A stretch of DNA of 64,000 nucleotides from Fimbriimonadaceae bacterium (GCA_019454125.1 CP075365.1:1544218-1608217); one strand, 5' to 3'; shown: positions 1-9,175, numbered from the stretch's first letter. The notes: generated from the sequence alone by a model not told the origin. Translations and numbers: made by a program.

Positions 1-180
1 GTGTGGCGCGAGTTGGACCGCCTCCAAGACGAGCCTCTCGGACAGATCCGCCTGGCCCCTCACTTTGGCAAGGTTCGCCTGGCGCAAAAGGTCTTCGACC
101 CGGAGCCGCTGTTCTTCCGTGAGCTCGCGGGGGGCCTCTGCTACGGCATCAGGTTCGGATCGTTCTGCATCGTCCGCCAT
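1..180 (-). CDS. partial TPR-like protein, N-terminal 60 residues
   Basis: Reading leftwards from an ATG at 180, sixty codons are open to the window edge, so the gene is cut. The first 20 residues are acidic (MADDAERSEPDAVAEAPREL). The rest reads as an amphipathic helical hairpin (RQANLAKVRGQADLSERLV, then LEAVQLAP) that resembles the start of a tetratricopeptide repeat. The start lies inside the last 40 bases of rsfS, on the same strand, so the two are probably co-transcribed and perhaps translationally coupled. The role is unknown; the TPR reading is tentative because only one repeat is visible. Confidence 0.6.
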   Translation of the reverse strand, partial: MADDAERSEPDAVAEAPRELTEEQRLRVEDLLRQANLAKVRGQADLSERLVLEAVQLAPH

Positions 181-491
181 AGCGTCTCCAGATCGTAGAA
201 CTGTCGCTTCTCCTCCAGCATCACGTGCAGGACCACGTCGCCAAAATCGTAAAGGATCCACCCGCCCGCTTTCGGGCCGGTGGTGGAACGGAGGGCACGC
301 TCGCCGATCGCCCTCATCTTTTCCTCCACCTTTTCGGCGATGGAGTTCGCGTGGGTGTCCGATGTGCCCGAGCAGACGACGAAGAAGTCGGCGACAGACG
401 TCTTCGCGCGGACGTCGATGACCTCGATGTCCACCGCCTTGATGTCGTCCGCGAATTCGCGGATGCGGTCGGCTTTCTCTTGCGAGTTCAA
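141..491 (-). CDS. rsfS: ribosomal silencing factor RsfS
   Basis: The 116-residue product matches the RsfS/Iojap family in length and content. The core reads KAVDIEVIDVRAKTSVADFF, followed by VCSGTSDTHANSIAEKVEE and a GGWILYDFGDVVLHVM strand, ending in a YDLETLW helix. RsfS binds uL14 on the 50S subunit and blocks subunit joining when nutrients are short. I chose the TTG at 491 because family similarity begins there; upstream codons overlap nadD in another frame and look like shadow sequence. It follows nadD by 7 bases, the common nadD-rsfS order. Confidence 0.93.
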   Translation of the reverse strand: MNSQEKADRIREFADDIKAVDIEVIDVRAKTSVADFFVVCSGTSDTHANSIAEKVEEKMRAIGERALRSTTGPKAGGWILYDFGDVVLHVMLEEKRQFYDLETLWRTMQNDPNLMP

Positions 492-498
492 TGGTCGT

Positions 499-1089
499 TC
501 AGTCGAGATAGAGTCCCTCTCGCTCAATGTACTCCCGAAGGGCGGCGGTGAGCCACCTATCGGTAGGCCGTCCCCTCGCGACGTCCTCCCTGATCTTAGA
601 CGAGGAAACCGGGTGGTTTGGCATTTCGACGACGTCGACGACCCTGCGCCACTCACGGTCGAGCTCGTTGAGGACGCCTTCTAAGCGCGTCCCGGTGCGG
701 GCGACCACGGCGACTCGGCAGAGCCGCAGGAGCTTGGCCGGCTCTCTCCATTGGGGCAGCGACGCGAGGGCGTCCGCCCCCATAACGAACCAGTAGTCGC
801 CAGGGCGCGAGTAGGTGAGCTCCTCCATCGTTTCTAGAGCGTAGCTCGGCCCCTTGCGGGTGAGTTCGATGTCGCTCACCGCGAGCCAGGGCCGCTCGTG
901 GGCGAGCAATCCGCACATGGCGAAACGCTGGGCGCCCGTGGCTGCAGGCTGCCGCCGTTTCAGCGGGTTCTGGTAACCGGGTACCAGCAACACCTCGTCC
1001 AGCTGCAAGGCATCGTGGGCCGCTTCCGCCAACGCCACGTGCCCCAGGTGGGGCGGGTCGAACGTTCCTCCTAAGACGCCGTAACGCAT
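499..1089 (-). CDS. nadD: nicotinate-nucleotide adenylyltransferase
   Basis: NadD transfers AMP from ATP to nicotinate mononucleotide in NAD synthesis. The 196-residue protein opens MRYGVLGGTFDPPHLGH, containing the nucleotidyltransferase GGTFDPxHxGH motif, and has VSSSKIRED near the C-terminus, equivalent to the family ISSTxIR motif. The ATG at 1089 shares one base with the obgE stop codon (TAATG), which indicates translational coupling; an upstream in-frame ATG at 1095 lies inside obgE and is less likely. Confidence 0.95.
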   Translation of the reverse strand: MRYGVLGGTFDPPHLGHVALAEAAHDALQLDEVLLVPGYQNPLKRRQPAATGAQRFAMCGLLAHERPWLAVSDIELTRKGPSYALETMEELTYSRPGDYWFVMGADALASLPQWREPAKLLRLCRVAVVARTGTRLEGVLNELDREWRRVVDVVEMPNHPVSSSKIREDVARGRPTDRWLTAALREYIEREGLYLD

Positions 1090-2357
1090 TACCAATCCAT
1101 GAAGGCGAACTCGTAGTTGCCGATTTTCACCGTGTCGTTCTCTTCGATACCCATGTCGCGCAGTTTCTGGACGACGCCGATCCGCTCTAGTTTGCGGTGG
1201 AGATACCGGACGGCCTCGCTGTTGCCGAGGTTCGTCATGGCGACGAGCCGCTCGATCCGTTTGCCCGTCACGATGTACTCGCCGTTCTCCACCAGCACGC
1301 CCCAGTCTCCGGGGGTGCGCTCGACCGCGACGGGACGAAGCACGACTTCGGGCTGCTCGCCCTCGCTCTCCTTCAGCAGGGCCAGCGCGCGAAAGAGCAT
1401 CGGTTCGAGGCCTTGGTTCGTCGCCGCCGAGGCCAGGAATGTTTCGACTTCAATGCCTCTGAACGGCTCGGCCGCCGCTTCGACCATCTCGGGCGTTCCC
1501 AAGTCCGTCTTGTTCAAGACAAGCAGACGGGGGCGCTCGGCCAGTGCCGGGGAATACCGTTGCAGCTCGTGTTCCACCGTCTTATAGTTCGTGAAGGGGT
1601 CGGTCTCGTCGATGGGGAAGAGGTCGACGACGTGGATCAGCACCCTGGTGCGCTCGACGTGCTTCAGGAACTGGTGGCCTAGGCCGACGCCCTCGCTGGC
1701 GCCCTCGATGAGGCCGGGCATGTCTGCCATTACGAACGTCTCGTCGCCGACGCTGACCACGCCCAGGTTCGGGACGATGGTGGTGAAGGGGTAGGCGCCG
1801 ATCTTCGGTTTGGCCGCAGAGCAGGCTGAGATCAGCGTGCTCTTGCCCGCATTGGGGAGTCCGACCAAGCCAACGTCCGCGAGGAGTTTCATCTCCAGCT
1901 TGACCTGGACGGCTTCGCCAGGGGCGCCCTTTTCGGCGAAGGTCGGTGCTTGGCGGACGCTGCTCGTATAGTGCAAGTTGCCCCGGCCCCCGCGCCCGCC
2001 CCGGGCGACCACGAACGACATGCCGTGCGCCACAAGGTCCACAAGGGGCTCTTCGTCGCCGACTTCCGTCACCTGGGTGCCGATCGGGACGCGCACCGTA
2101 ATGGACTTTCCGTTCTTGCCCGCCTTGTTGTTGACCGCGTGCGTACCGTGGTCGGCGCGGTAGTGGTCCTTGAGCTTGAACTCGTACAGCGTGCGCATCC
2201 CACGCTCGGCCTTCAGGATGATGTCGCCGCCCTTGCCGCCATCGGCTCCGTTCGGCCCGCCGCGGGGGACGTGCTTCTCCCGGTGGAAGCTGGCGGCCCC
2301 GTTCCCGCCACGTCCGGATTCAAACGTGACGACCGCCTCGTCGATGAAGCCGCTCAT
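1089..2357 (-). CDS. obgE: Obg GTPase
   Basis: Obg is a GTPase of late 50S assembly and stress control. The 422-residue protein has all three expected parts: the glycine-rich Obg domain (opening MSGFIDEAVVTFESGRGGNG), a GTPase domain with P-loop GLPNAGKST, DMPGLIEGA and NKTD, and a C-terminal OCT domain (about 330-422). It overlaps the end of rimM by four bases (ATGA), so the two are likely coupled. Confidence 0.97.
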   Translation of the reverse strand: MSGFIDEAVVTFESGRGGNGAASFHREKHVPRGGPNGADGGKGGDIILKAERGMRTLYEFKLKDHYRADHGTHAVNNKAGKNGKSITVRVPIGTQVTEVGDEEPLVDLVAHGMSFVVARGGRGGRGNLHYTSSVRQAPTFAEKGAPGEAVQVKLEMKLLADVGLVGLPNAGKSTLISACSAAKPKIGAYPFTTIVPNLGVVSVGDETFVMADMPGLIEGASEGVGLGHQFLKHVERTRVLIHVVDLFPIDETDPFTNYKTVEHELQRYSPALAERPRLLVLNKTDLGTPEMVEAAAEPFRGIEVETFLASAATNQGLEPMLFRALALLKESEGEQPEVVLRPVAVERTPGDWGVLVENGEYIVTGKRIERLVAMTNLGNSEAVRYLHRKLERIGVVQKLRDMGIEENDTVKIGNYEFAFMDW

Positions 2358-2878
2358 TTCTCCTGCTTACCCGGTTCTTCCGGCAACATTCCGGGAATCA
2401 CGTGGACGGTGATGCGGCGGGAGTCGAAATCGATGTCGCGGACGAACTCGTTGACGGCGGGGATCATGACCTCGCCGATCCGAAGGACGTCGTGGGCGGG
2501 GAAGGGCATCACCTCGTCCAGCGGCCCGATTTCAAGGCCTTCGGTGGTGACGACGGTCATCCCGACCAAGTCGCGCGCCAGGAACTCGTCTTCGTCAAGT
2601 TCGGGGCGGTCCTCCTCGGGCACGCCAAGATACTTCCACTTGAGGGCCTCGGCCGCCTCCATGTTGTCGACGCCTTCCAGCTTCATGCGGGCTTGGCCTT
2701 TGTGCCAGTTCAGAGAAAGGACTTTGCGCGGCTCGCCGTCGAGGAGCAAGGTCTCTCCCGGCTCGAACCGCTCGGTGAAGTCGGTGAGGACGTTGACGCG
2801 CAGGCCGCCCTTGACGCCGTGGGTGCCGACGATCTGGCCGACGGCTACGATCTCCGGCTCTGGACCGTCCGGTTTCAC
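2354..2878 (-). CDS. rimM: ribosome maturation factor RimM
   Basis: RimM helps mature the 30S subunit head and binds S19. The 174-residue protein has the N-terminal beta-barrel with VGQIVGTHGVKGGLRV and a PRC-barrel-like second half (FLARDLVGMTVVTTEGLEIG), then VNEFVRDIDFDSRRITVHV and the acidic MLPEEPGKQEK tail. Its start overlaps the khpA stop by four bases. The order rpsP-khpA-rimM is widely conserved, which supports all three calls. Confidence 0.95.
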   Translation of the reverse strand: MKPDGPEPEIVAVGQIVGTHGVKGGLRVNVLTDFTERFEPGETLLLDGEPRKVLSLNWHKGQARMKLEGVDNMEAAEALKWKYLGVPEEDRPELDEDEFLARDLVGMTVVTTEGLEIGPLDEVMPFPAHDVLRIGEVMIPAVNEFVRDIDFDSRRITVHVIPGMLPEEPGKQEK

Positions 2879-3114
2879 TCGGTGACGACTTTTACGACCG
2901 TCCGCTGCTTGGCTTTGGCCCCGGCGGCGCTCACCAGTTGGCGGATGCAGGTGATGACCCGGCCGTCCTTCCCGATCACGCGGCCGACGTCGTTCGGCGC
3001 GACGCTGACCAGGTAGATGGTGGCGCCCCGGTCGGCAGACTGCTGCACCGAGACCGAGTCCGGCTCAAGAACGGTGAGTTCGACGAGGCGCTGGACGAAA
3101 TCGCTTAGGCTCAT
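2875..3114 (-). CDS. khpA: KH-domain RNA-binding protein KhpA
   Basis: This is a single KH domain of 79 residues with the RNA-contacting GxxG loop in [14 protein letters not shown]. KhpA (YlqC) proteins bind RNA, often with KhpB, and affect division or translation. It lies between rpsP and rimM and overlaps both by four bases, which is the classical position for this family. No extra domain is present. Confidence 0.93.
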   Translation of the reverse strand: MSLSDFVQRLVELTVLEPDSVSVQQSADRGATIYLVSVAPNDVGRVIGKDGRVITCIRQLVSAAGAKAKQRTVVKVVTE

Positions 3115-3599
3115 TCGGCGGGAGTTTCCTCAGCGGTCTCTTCGGCGGGGGCTTCCGCGGAGGGCTCGGGAGCGGCCTCGGCGGCGGGCTCCGGCGCGGC
3201 TTCGGCGACCGGCTCAGATTCAGGAGCGGCGGTCGGTTCCGGCGCTGCCTCGGCGGCTGGCTCATCGGCCGCCGCGACCGTGGCGGAAGTGGTCGGGGCC
3301 ACGCGCTTGTCCAGGAACTTGTAGTCCTTCTTGGAGTCCGGCCGCTGCTGGAAGAACTCGTCGAGCACGCCCTGCTTCTTGAGCAGGTAGGCGACGGTCT
3401 CCGTCGGCTGGGCACCGGTCATGAGCCAGTGCAGGGCCCGCGGCCCCTTGATTTCGATCTGCTTGGGCTGGGTGATCGGGTTATAGGTGCCCAAGACCTC
3501 GATAAAACTCCCGTTTCTGCCCGCGGTGCTCTTGGCGACCACGATACGGTAGTAGGGCCTGTGTTTGTTGCCCATTCGGCGCAGACGAATCTTGACCAT
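3111..3599 (-). CDS. rpsP: 30S ribosomal protein S16 with long acidic tail
   Basis: The core begins [20 protein letters not shown], standard bS16, and the S16 fold ends near residue 90. I set the start at the ATG at 3599 because the open frame upstream has no S16 similarity. About 60 further residues (roughly 103-162) are almost only Ala, Glu and Pro in repeats of the type AAPEPxAE, making the protein about twice the usual length of 80-90. The tail is probably disordered and surface-exposed. S2, 1 kb upstream, has a similar tail. Confidence 0.95.
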   Translation of the reverse strand: MVKIRLRRMGNKHRPYYRIVVAKSTAGRNGSFIEVLGTYNPITQPKQIEIKGPRALHWLMTGAQPTETVAYLLKKQGVLDEFFQQRPDSKKDYKFLDKRVAPTTSATVAAADEPAAEAAPEPTAAPESEPVAEAAPEPAAEAAPEPSAEAPAEETAEETPAE

Positions 3600-3723
3600 A
3601 GCTTCTGTGAGTGACGGACTATACCCGCCCCACGTGGGATTGAAATAGGCTAGGGCATACCTGCCCCAGACAATTGTGGCTCGCGGCCCCGGTTGGGCCG
3701 CCGGTCTGGTGTCGGCGGAATAG

Positions 3724-3754
3724 AAATCCCTCCCTGCCACTGGGGCGGGGAGGG
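3724..3754 (-). terminator. hairpin after tsf
   Basis: On the minus strand, just after tsf, CCCTCCC and GGGAGGG can form a 7-bp stem round a 13-base loop, followed by ATTTCTATT. It may end or attenuate transcription between rpsB-tsf and the rpsP operon. The T run is weak, so partial read-through is possible. Confidence 0.5.
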
Positions 3755-3779
3755 TTTTGCAGTGAGGAAAAAGGCGCGT

Positions 3780-4625
3780 TCAGGCGCTCATCCCGACATA
3801 GATCCGCTCGTAAGAGCGGACGCTGATCGGGCCGCCACCGACCTTGCCCTCTTCCTGGAGGTACTGGGTGACACTCTTCTTCTGGTCCGTGTACATCGGC
3901 TGCTCCAGCAGCACCTGGGACTGGTAGAACTCTTTGTTCACCCGGCCCTGGGCCGCCTTCTCGGCGATGTCCTCGGATTTGCCTTCGTTGATCGCGCGCT
4001 GCTTTTCGATCTCGATTTCCCGTTCGATAACCTCTCGCGGCACGTCGTCTTTCTTCAGGAAGCTGGGGGCAAATGCCACGGTTTGCACCGCAACCTGGTA
4101 GCCCGCGTCCTTGATGTTGCTGGCCGTGCCTTCGAGCTCGACCATGGACGCCTGCTTCCGGTTGTGGTGGTTGTAGACGGCGATGGTGCCTTCGGTCCGG
4201 TGGAACGTCGCTTTCTTCAGGACGATGTTCTCGCGGATAACGGCGACAGCCTGCTCGATCGCGGCGGCGACAGGTTCGCCGTCGACCATCACCTGGGCCG
4301 GGTCGGACGTCTCGGCCTCGAGGAACGCATTCGCGACTTTGGCCACAAGCGCCTTGAAGGTGTCGTTTCCGGAGACGAAGTCGGTCTCGCACTCGATCAC
4401 GACTCCGGCGGCCTTTTTGCCGTCGGCGCTCGTGACGTAGTGGGCGATGCCTTCGCTCGTCGTGCGGTCCGCGCGCTTGGCGGCGGCGGCCTTACCGGTC
4501 TCTCGGAGGATCTGCCGAGCTTGGTCGAAGTCGCCCCCCGCCTTCTCGAGCGCGTTCTTGCACTCCATCATGGGCGCGTCGGTCTCCTCGCGCAGTCGCT
4601 TTACGTCCTTGGGGTCAATGGCCAT
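3780..4625 (-). CDS. tsf: elongation factor Ts
   Basis: EF-Ts recycles GDP-bound EF-Tu. The 281-residue protein opens with the UBA-like domain (DVKRLREETDAPMMECKNAL) including the family signature around the first 30 residues, then two core dimerisation subdomains; ETDFVSGND at about 80 is the conserved EF-Tu-contacting region. It follows rpsB by three bases, the usual rpsB-tsf operon. Confidence 0.97.
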   Translation of the reverse strand: MAIDPKDVKRLREETDAPMMECKNALEKAGGDFDQARQILRETGKAAAAKRADRTTSEGIAHYVTSADGKKAAGVVIECETDFVSGNDTFKALVAKVANAFLEAETSDPAQVMVDGEPVAAAIEQAVAVIRENIVLKKATFHRTEGTIAVYNHHNRKQASMVELEGTASNIKDAGYQVAVQTVAFAPSFLKKDDVPREVIEREIEIEKQRAINEGKSEDIAEKAAQGRVNKEFYQSQVLLEQPMYTDQKKSVTQYLQEEGKVGGGPISVRSYERIYVGMSA

Positions 4626-4628
4626 CTT

Positions 4629-5654
4629 TCAGCTTTCCTCGCCTTCCATTTTGGGCTCGGCGGGGGTTTCGGTCTGGGGCTCGGCGTTCGTTTCGGCAGG
4701 GGCCGCCTCGGCCTTCTCGGATTCATTGAGGCCATGGCCGGCTTCGGCGGCGGCAACGGGTTCCACCGTCTCCTCGGCCTCCGGCGAGCTTGTCGAGGGC
4801 TCGAATTTGGTCCCGGGGACCGGACTGGCGAAGGGCGAGGCCCTCTCGCCGTCGTGCGATTCGCCGAAGGCGCGGAGGAACTCCTCCTCGACCTCGCCGA
4901 AGGCGACCGGCGCGGTCTCTTCTTCCTGCACCGTCTCGCCTTCCGTCATCGTCCCCTCGGTCATCGCTTCGTCATAGGGCTTGACTTCAAGGACTGCGTC
5001 GCTGATCTTGCTCGTCACGAGCCGGATCGCGCGGATGGCGTCGTCGTTGCCGGGGATCACGTAATCGGCCTCGTCAGGGTCGCAGTTCGTGTCCACGATC
5101 GCGACGACGGGGATCTTAAGCCTCTGGGCTTCCTTGACCGCGATCGACTCCTTGTTCAGGTCGACCACGAACATCAGCTTCGGCATCTCGCTCATGTGGC
5201 GGATGCCCTCCAGGTAGCGGTTGAGCTTGTCCCGCTCTTCCTCCCTCTTCAGCTGCTCCTTCTTCGGGAGGCGGCCAAGGTAGCCTTCCTCCTTCATCCG
5301 GTCGAGCTCCTTGAGCCGGGTGATGCGCTGCTGGATCGTGTCCCAGTTGGTCAGCATGCCGCCGAGCCACCGCTCGGTGACCCAGTACTGGCCGCTGCGC
5401 TGGGCCGCTTCGCGGACAGCCGCCTGGGCCTGCTTCTTGGTGCCGACGAAGAGCACGGTACCGCCGTCGGAGACGACGCGCTGGACGTAATTGAGGGCGT
5501 CCTCAAAAAGCTTGATCGTCTGGTGCAGGTCGACGATGTAAATCCCATTGCGGGCACCGTAAATGTAACGCTTCATCTTCGGGTTCCACCTTCGGGTCTG
5601 GTGACCGAAGTGGACGCCCGCCTCCAGAAGCTCTTTCATGCTGAGCTGGGGCAT
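4629..5654 (-). CDS. rpsB: 30S ribosomal protein S2 with long acidic tail
   Basis: The S2 core starts [20 protein letters not shown] and includes [30 protein letters not shown] and [21 protein letters not shown] chose the ATG at 5654, preceded by AGAGAAGAAT; the upstream open frame is not S2-like. The S2 fold ends near residue 230, and about 110 extra residues rich in Glu, Ala, Thr and Pro follow. The protein is 341 residues against a usual 230-260. It heads the rpsB-tsf operon. Confidence 0.96.
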   Translation of the reverse strand: MPQLSMKELLEAGVHFGHQTRRWNPKMKRYIYGARNGIYIVDLHQTIKLFEDALNYVQRVVSDGGTVLFVGTKKQAQAAVREAAQRSGQYWVTERWLGGMLTNWDTIQQRITRLKELDRMKEEGYLGRLPKKEQLKREEERDKLNRYLEGIRHMSEMPKLMFVVDLNKESIAVKEAQRLKIPVVAIVDTNCDPDEADYVIPGNDDAIRAIRLVTSKISDAVLEVKPYDEAMTEGTMTEGETVQEEETAPVAFGEVEEEFLRAFGESHDGERASPFASPVPGTKFEPSTSSPEAEETVEPVAAAEAGHGLNESEKAEAAPAETNAEPQTETPAEPKMEGEES

Positions 5655-5874
5655 ATTCTTCTCTGGGTTTTTTCCGCCGGCCCAGGCAATCCCCGCCAAC
5701 CCTTCCGTAGAAGACCCTTGATAGCGGTACCGGAACCGTGTGAATTGACCCGGTTTCCCGGGCGGAAGTGAGGATACCAGCCGAAAACGAGGGCGGGTCG
5801 GGCCCAAAAAACTTAGGCGCTCGGCCTAACCGTTCCCCCCTTGCTGAACCGAAACTTTATAGGGGCCCCTAAGG

Positions 5875-8334
5875 GTGCCTCGGGTTGCGTGCGTGAAGCA
5901 AGGGTCAAGGAGGTCAGGGATAGCGTCGCTCGCGGACCGGTCGTTCGTCTCGGACGTCCTGCGCTTCGGCGTCGTCGGCGCCCTCATGCTTGGCGCCCTC
6001 ATCGGCTTTATCGTCCTCTTGCCGACCGTCCCTCTCCATACGAAGACCGTCGCCGTCCACGTGCTCATCGGGTTGGGCACGTGCGTCGTGCTCAGCGCTT
6101 TCTATTTCGCCCGGAGCAGGCTGCCGATCGGGGGAGCCTTGGAACCTCGGGGCTTCTCGACCGCGCTTCTCGCCGTCGGCGCCCTTGCGGGGGCGACGGT
6201 TGAGGCCGTTGGCGCGTTCGTGCCCTCCTTCGAAGAGCACGCCCTGAACGGTCGCCTTTTCTGCCACCTCCTGATTGCCCTGGGCGTGGTCTTCGTCCCC
6301 AGACGGCTTGATTCCGGGCTGGCCCAGTTCCGGGCTATCCTGGAAGCGCTCCTCGTCAGCGCGTCGGTGGTCGTCGTCGGGTGGTACTTCCTCATCGGCC
6401 CCGTCTGGTTGAACCCCCCGTTCACGGGGGTCGACCTGTCGCAGCTTCTTCGACTGCTGGCCTGCGACCTTGTCTTGACTTCGGTGGTGCTGGTCTATAT
6501 CCAGCGGGGTGCGATCGATGCCCACCGGGCGCCGATGTGGGTCCTGGCGCAAGTCGCGTTCTTCCTCTTTGGGACCGACCTCGCCTACTTCTATTTCGTG
6601 ACGGGAGGCAAGGTGCCGCCGGTCTCGCTCTTGGACGCAGGTTCGGGCGTAGGTTATGTGCTCACCGGCATGGCTGCCTTTGCCGTCCGGTTCGGACCCT
6701 CCCGGAATGCGGACGCGCCCTTCCGGCTTCCCTCGCTATGGCAAGCCTCATTGCCGTTCCTCTCCTTGCCGGTGGTGCTGGGCATCCTCGTCCGCTCGGT
6801 CGGGAGCGGCGACGACGTGCGGCTCTCGACCGGTGTGGTCATCGGGGCGGTCACGTGCTTCGCCTTGGTGCTGATCCGCCAGGTCGCCTCACTGCACGAG
6901 AGCCGCACGCTTTACGGGAACCTGGTCCGAGCCTTTGACCGGTTGGAAGACCAGACCAACGAGATCGAGGCCCAGAACGAGGAGCTGCGCGAACTTAACG
7001 ACCAGCTGGACCAAACGACAAAGCGGCTGGCCGAGGCCAATGTGTTGCTCCAGCGGATGGCGACAACCGACCCGCTCACCGGACTCGCCAACCGGCGCTC
7101 GCTCCAGCTTGAGTTCAGGCAGGCGGTGGACGAATGCAGGCGGCTCCGGGTGCCGATCGCGGTCGCCATGATCGACGTCGACCACTTTAAGAAGTACAAC
7201 GACGCCCACGGCCACGCCGCGGGCGACGAGGCGCTCAGGCTGGTCGCGGACGCCATTCGCGAAGCCGTCCGCGCGGCCGACATCCCGGCCCGCTATGGAG
7301 GGGAAGAGTTCTCGGTGGTCTTGCCAGGGGCAGACGAGGCGGACGCGGCAACGGTCTCCGAACGGATCCGGATCGCGGTGCGAGACCTTGACCCCCCGCT
7401 CCAGAAGATCACGGCCAGCATTGGCTATGCCGTCATCACTTCCGAATGGGACATGGACCCCTCGAAGCTCTTCGTCCTCGCGGACGAGGCCCTCTATCGA
7501 GCCAAGCGTGAAGGGCGCGACCGCGTGGTCTCCTGGAACGAACCCGAGCGTAAGGGAGCCAAAGTCGAGCCCGCTCCGCCGCCGACCCTTATCCCGGTCT
7601 CCAGCGGAATCCGTCAGGAGATCGCGATCGCGATCGAGGCGGCCGTCTCCTTGGACGAGAACCGCTCAGTCCGCGACCGTGACCGAAGGAGCCTTGAGGC
7701 CCTCCTAGCCACGCTCGAACTCCGCGACACGGAGACGGTGGGCCACGGCGAACGGGTGATGTGGACCACCCTGCTCCTGGCGACCGTGATGCACGACACG
7801 GGGCTCTTCGCCCTCGACGTGAACTGGGCCAGGAAGCTGGCCTTTGGCGCCTTGCTCCACGATATCGGCAAGATAGGCGTCACCGACGTGATCCTCCGCA
7901 AACCGAGCAGCCTCGACGAAGTCGAGACCGGCTTGATGCGGCGACACCCCATGCTCGGCGTGCGCCTGGTCGAACGGTTTGACAACCTGGCCGATGCGCT
8001 CGACATCGTCCGAAGCCACCACGAGCGGTGGGACGGGCGAGGCTATCCGGACGGGCTCTCGAAGGAGGACATTCCCTTGGCGGCCCGGATCTTCGCGGTC
8101 TGCGACGCTTACGACGCAATGGCGAGCGTGCGGGCCTACCAAGGGGCGCAGCCGTATGACCGGATCTGCGAGGAACTGCGTGACTCGTCCGCCATCCAGT
8201 TCGACCCTGAGGTCGTCGAGTGCTTCCTTCGCATCCCGAAGACAGACCTCGACCTCATTGCGGAGGGCAGCGTCCAATGGGTCTTGGACGCGGTGTGGCG
8301 GCGGGTTTCGCCAGATGCCGCGATTTCGGCTTAA
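5875..8334 (+). CDS. membrane GGDEF / HD-GYP c-di-GMP protein
   Basis: The 819-residue protein carries both a cyclase and a phosphodiesterase type domain for c-di-GMP. Residues 20-345 form about eight hydrophobic segments, a putative membrane sensor. A coiled coil (about 350-395) leads to GGDEF with YGGEEF at 474-479. An inhibitory-site motif R466-A-A-D469 sits five residues before it, so product inhibition is likely. The HD-GYP domain has H662-D663 in LLHDIGKIGV, HHERWDGRGYP with GYP at 723-725, and CDAYDAM. Both active sites look intact. The start is a GTG at 5875 preceded by TAAGG; other starts are possible. Confidence 0.92.
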   Translation: MPRVACVKQGSRRSGIASLADRSFVSDVLRFGVVGALMLGALIGFIVLLPTVPLHTKTVAVHVLIGLGTCVVLSAFYFARSRLPIGGALEPRGFSTALLAVGALAGATVEAVGAFVPSFEEHALNGRLFCHLLIALGVVFVPRRLDSGLAQFRAILEALLVSASVVVVGWYFLIGPVWLNPPFTGVDLSQLLRLLACDLVLTSVVLVYIQRGAIDAHRAPMWVLAQVAFFLFGTDLAYFYFVTGGKVPPVSLLDAGSGVGYVLTGMAAFAVRFGPSRNADAPFRLPSLWQASLPFLSLPVVLGILVRSVGSGDDVRLSTGVVIGAVTCFALVLIRQVASLHESRTLYGNLVRAFDRLEDQTNEIEAQNEELRELNDQLDQTTKRLAEANVLLQRMATTDPLTGLANRRSLQLEFRQAVDECRRLRVPIAVAMIDVDHFKKYNDAHGHAAGDEALRLVADAIREAVRAADIPARYGGEEFSVVLPGADEADAATVSERIRIAVRDLDPPLQKITASIGYAVITSEWDMDPSKLFVLADEALYRAKREGRDRVVSWNEPERKGAKVEPAPPPTLIPVSSGIRQEIAIAIEAAVSLDENRSVRDRDRRSLEALLATLELRDTETVGHGERVMWTTLLLATVMHDTGLFALDVNWARKLAFGALLHDIGKIGVTDVILRKPSSLDEVETGLMRRHPMLGVRLVERFDNLADALDIVRSHHERWDGRGYPDGLSKEDIPLAARIFAVCDAYDAMASVRAYQGAQPYDRICEELRDSSAIQFDPEVVECFLRIPKTDLDLIAEGSVQWVLDAVWRRVSPDAAISA

Positions 8335-8351
8335 CGTTCTGGCTTTTCGAC

Positions 8352-8357
8352 TAGAAT
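8352..8357 (+). promoter_or_regulatory. -10-like hexamer six bases before start codon
   Basis: TAGAAT lies exactly six bases before the ATG at 8364, and no ribosome binding site intervenes. If used, transcription would begin at or next to the start codon, giving a leaderless mRNA. Confidence 0.55.
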
Positions 8358-8363
8358 AGACTG

Positions 8364-8765
8364 ATGGGACGAGCCCTCGACACGCGCTCTGGCCCGTGGG
8401 CCGGATTTTGGATCCAAGGCACTGTGCGAGGCACGATGCGGCTCACGCTTCGGTTCAAAGGCGGCCTCATCGCGGGCGACGGCGAAGACCGAAGCGGATC
8501 GTTCGCCATGCGCGGCACCTACGATCCGGACGGGAAGGTCGAGATCGCCAAGCTCTATGACCTGGCGTCGATCGTGGGCAACTGGGCGTGCCCGAAGCTG
8601 GAATACATCGGCACCTGGGACGGCACCCTCATCTCCGGGCTCTGGGAGGACGCGAGCCAGCCCCTCAACTGCGGCGAGTTCGAGATTTGGCCTGAAGTCG
8701 AGGAGACCGCGATAGCCCACGTCCTTGAATCGGAAGCGAGCCTCGAGTCCCTCTCCGCCCGCTAG
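8364..8765 (+). CDS. hypothetical beta-rich protein
   Basis: The 133-residue product is not recognised. It looks soluble and beta-rich, with alternating hydrophobic strands and repeated Gly/Trp turns (YIGTWDGTLISGLWED, CGEFEIWP), somewhat like a small barrel. No signal peptide is evident. It follows the c-di-GMP protein by 29 bases but has its own -10-like TAGAAT, so it may be transcribed separately. Its stop overlaps the end of the convergent DinB gene by four bases. I preferred this strand over the opposite open frame because it has a clean start and balanced composition. Confidence 0.65.
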   Translation: MGRALDTRSGPWAGFWIQGTVRGTMRLTLRFKGGLIAGDGEDRSGSFAMRGTYDPDGKVEIAKLYDLASIVGNWACPKLEYIGTWDGTLISGLWEDASQPLNCGEFEIWPEVEETAIAHVLESEASLESLSAR

Positions 8766-9175
8766 TGGTAGATGGAATAGGGGTCCCAACCGCCCAGCGC
8801 CACCCGCAGCGTCGCCATCTGGCCGACGTGGTAGGTGTCGTGCAAGACGAGGTACTCCTTGGCGTCCATCAAGACGTGCTCCTCGTCCGAGGCGGCCGCC
8901 TCAACGGCCTTGGCCCGGGTGGTCCGCCAGCAGTCCAGGCGTTCGGCCAGGGTCGAGCCCGTGGGCTCCAGCGAGCCCCATTCGTGCTTCCTGCCCTCCA
9001 CGTGGGCGAGAAAGGCGACGTAGGCTTCAGCCAGGTGGTGGAGGGTCTCCATCGGCGAAAGGGCGCTCGGCACGGCTTTGGCGTCCTTCTGAGCTTCCTC
9101 CAGACCCTCAAATACCTTCTCGACCTGGTACCCCGTCTCCTCCAAGAGGTCCGTCATCAATTCGCGGGCAGTCAC
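8762..9175 (-). CDS. DinB-like family protein
   Basis: The 137-residue protein is a predicted four-helix bundle of the DinB/YfiT superfamily, whose members are metal-dependent thiol or bacillithiol transferases or have unknown roles. Candidate metal-binding histidines occur in METLHHLAEAY and in HDTYHVGQM near the C-terminus, as expected. I chose the GTG at 9175 over the GTG at 9211 because TATCCT stands exactly six bases upstream, as for other genes here. It is divergent from aat. Confidence 0.8.
   Translation of the reverse strand: MTARELMTDLLEETGYQVEKVFEGLEEAQKDAKAVPSALSPMETLHHLAEAYVAFLAHVEGRKHEWGSLEPTGSTLAERLDCWRTTRAKAVEAAASDEEHVLMDAKEYLVLHDTYHVGQMATLRVALGGWDPYSIYH

Noticed and set aside
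3693-5771. 692-codon frame on the plus strand
   Set aside because: It is antisense to rpsP, tsf and rpsB, whose products are certain; its composition is that of a GC-rich shadow frame.
8331-8789. 152-codon minus-strand frame
   Set aside because: It overlaps the plus-strand gene at 8364 and the DinB gene; the plus-strand frame has the better start signal and protein-like sequence.
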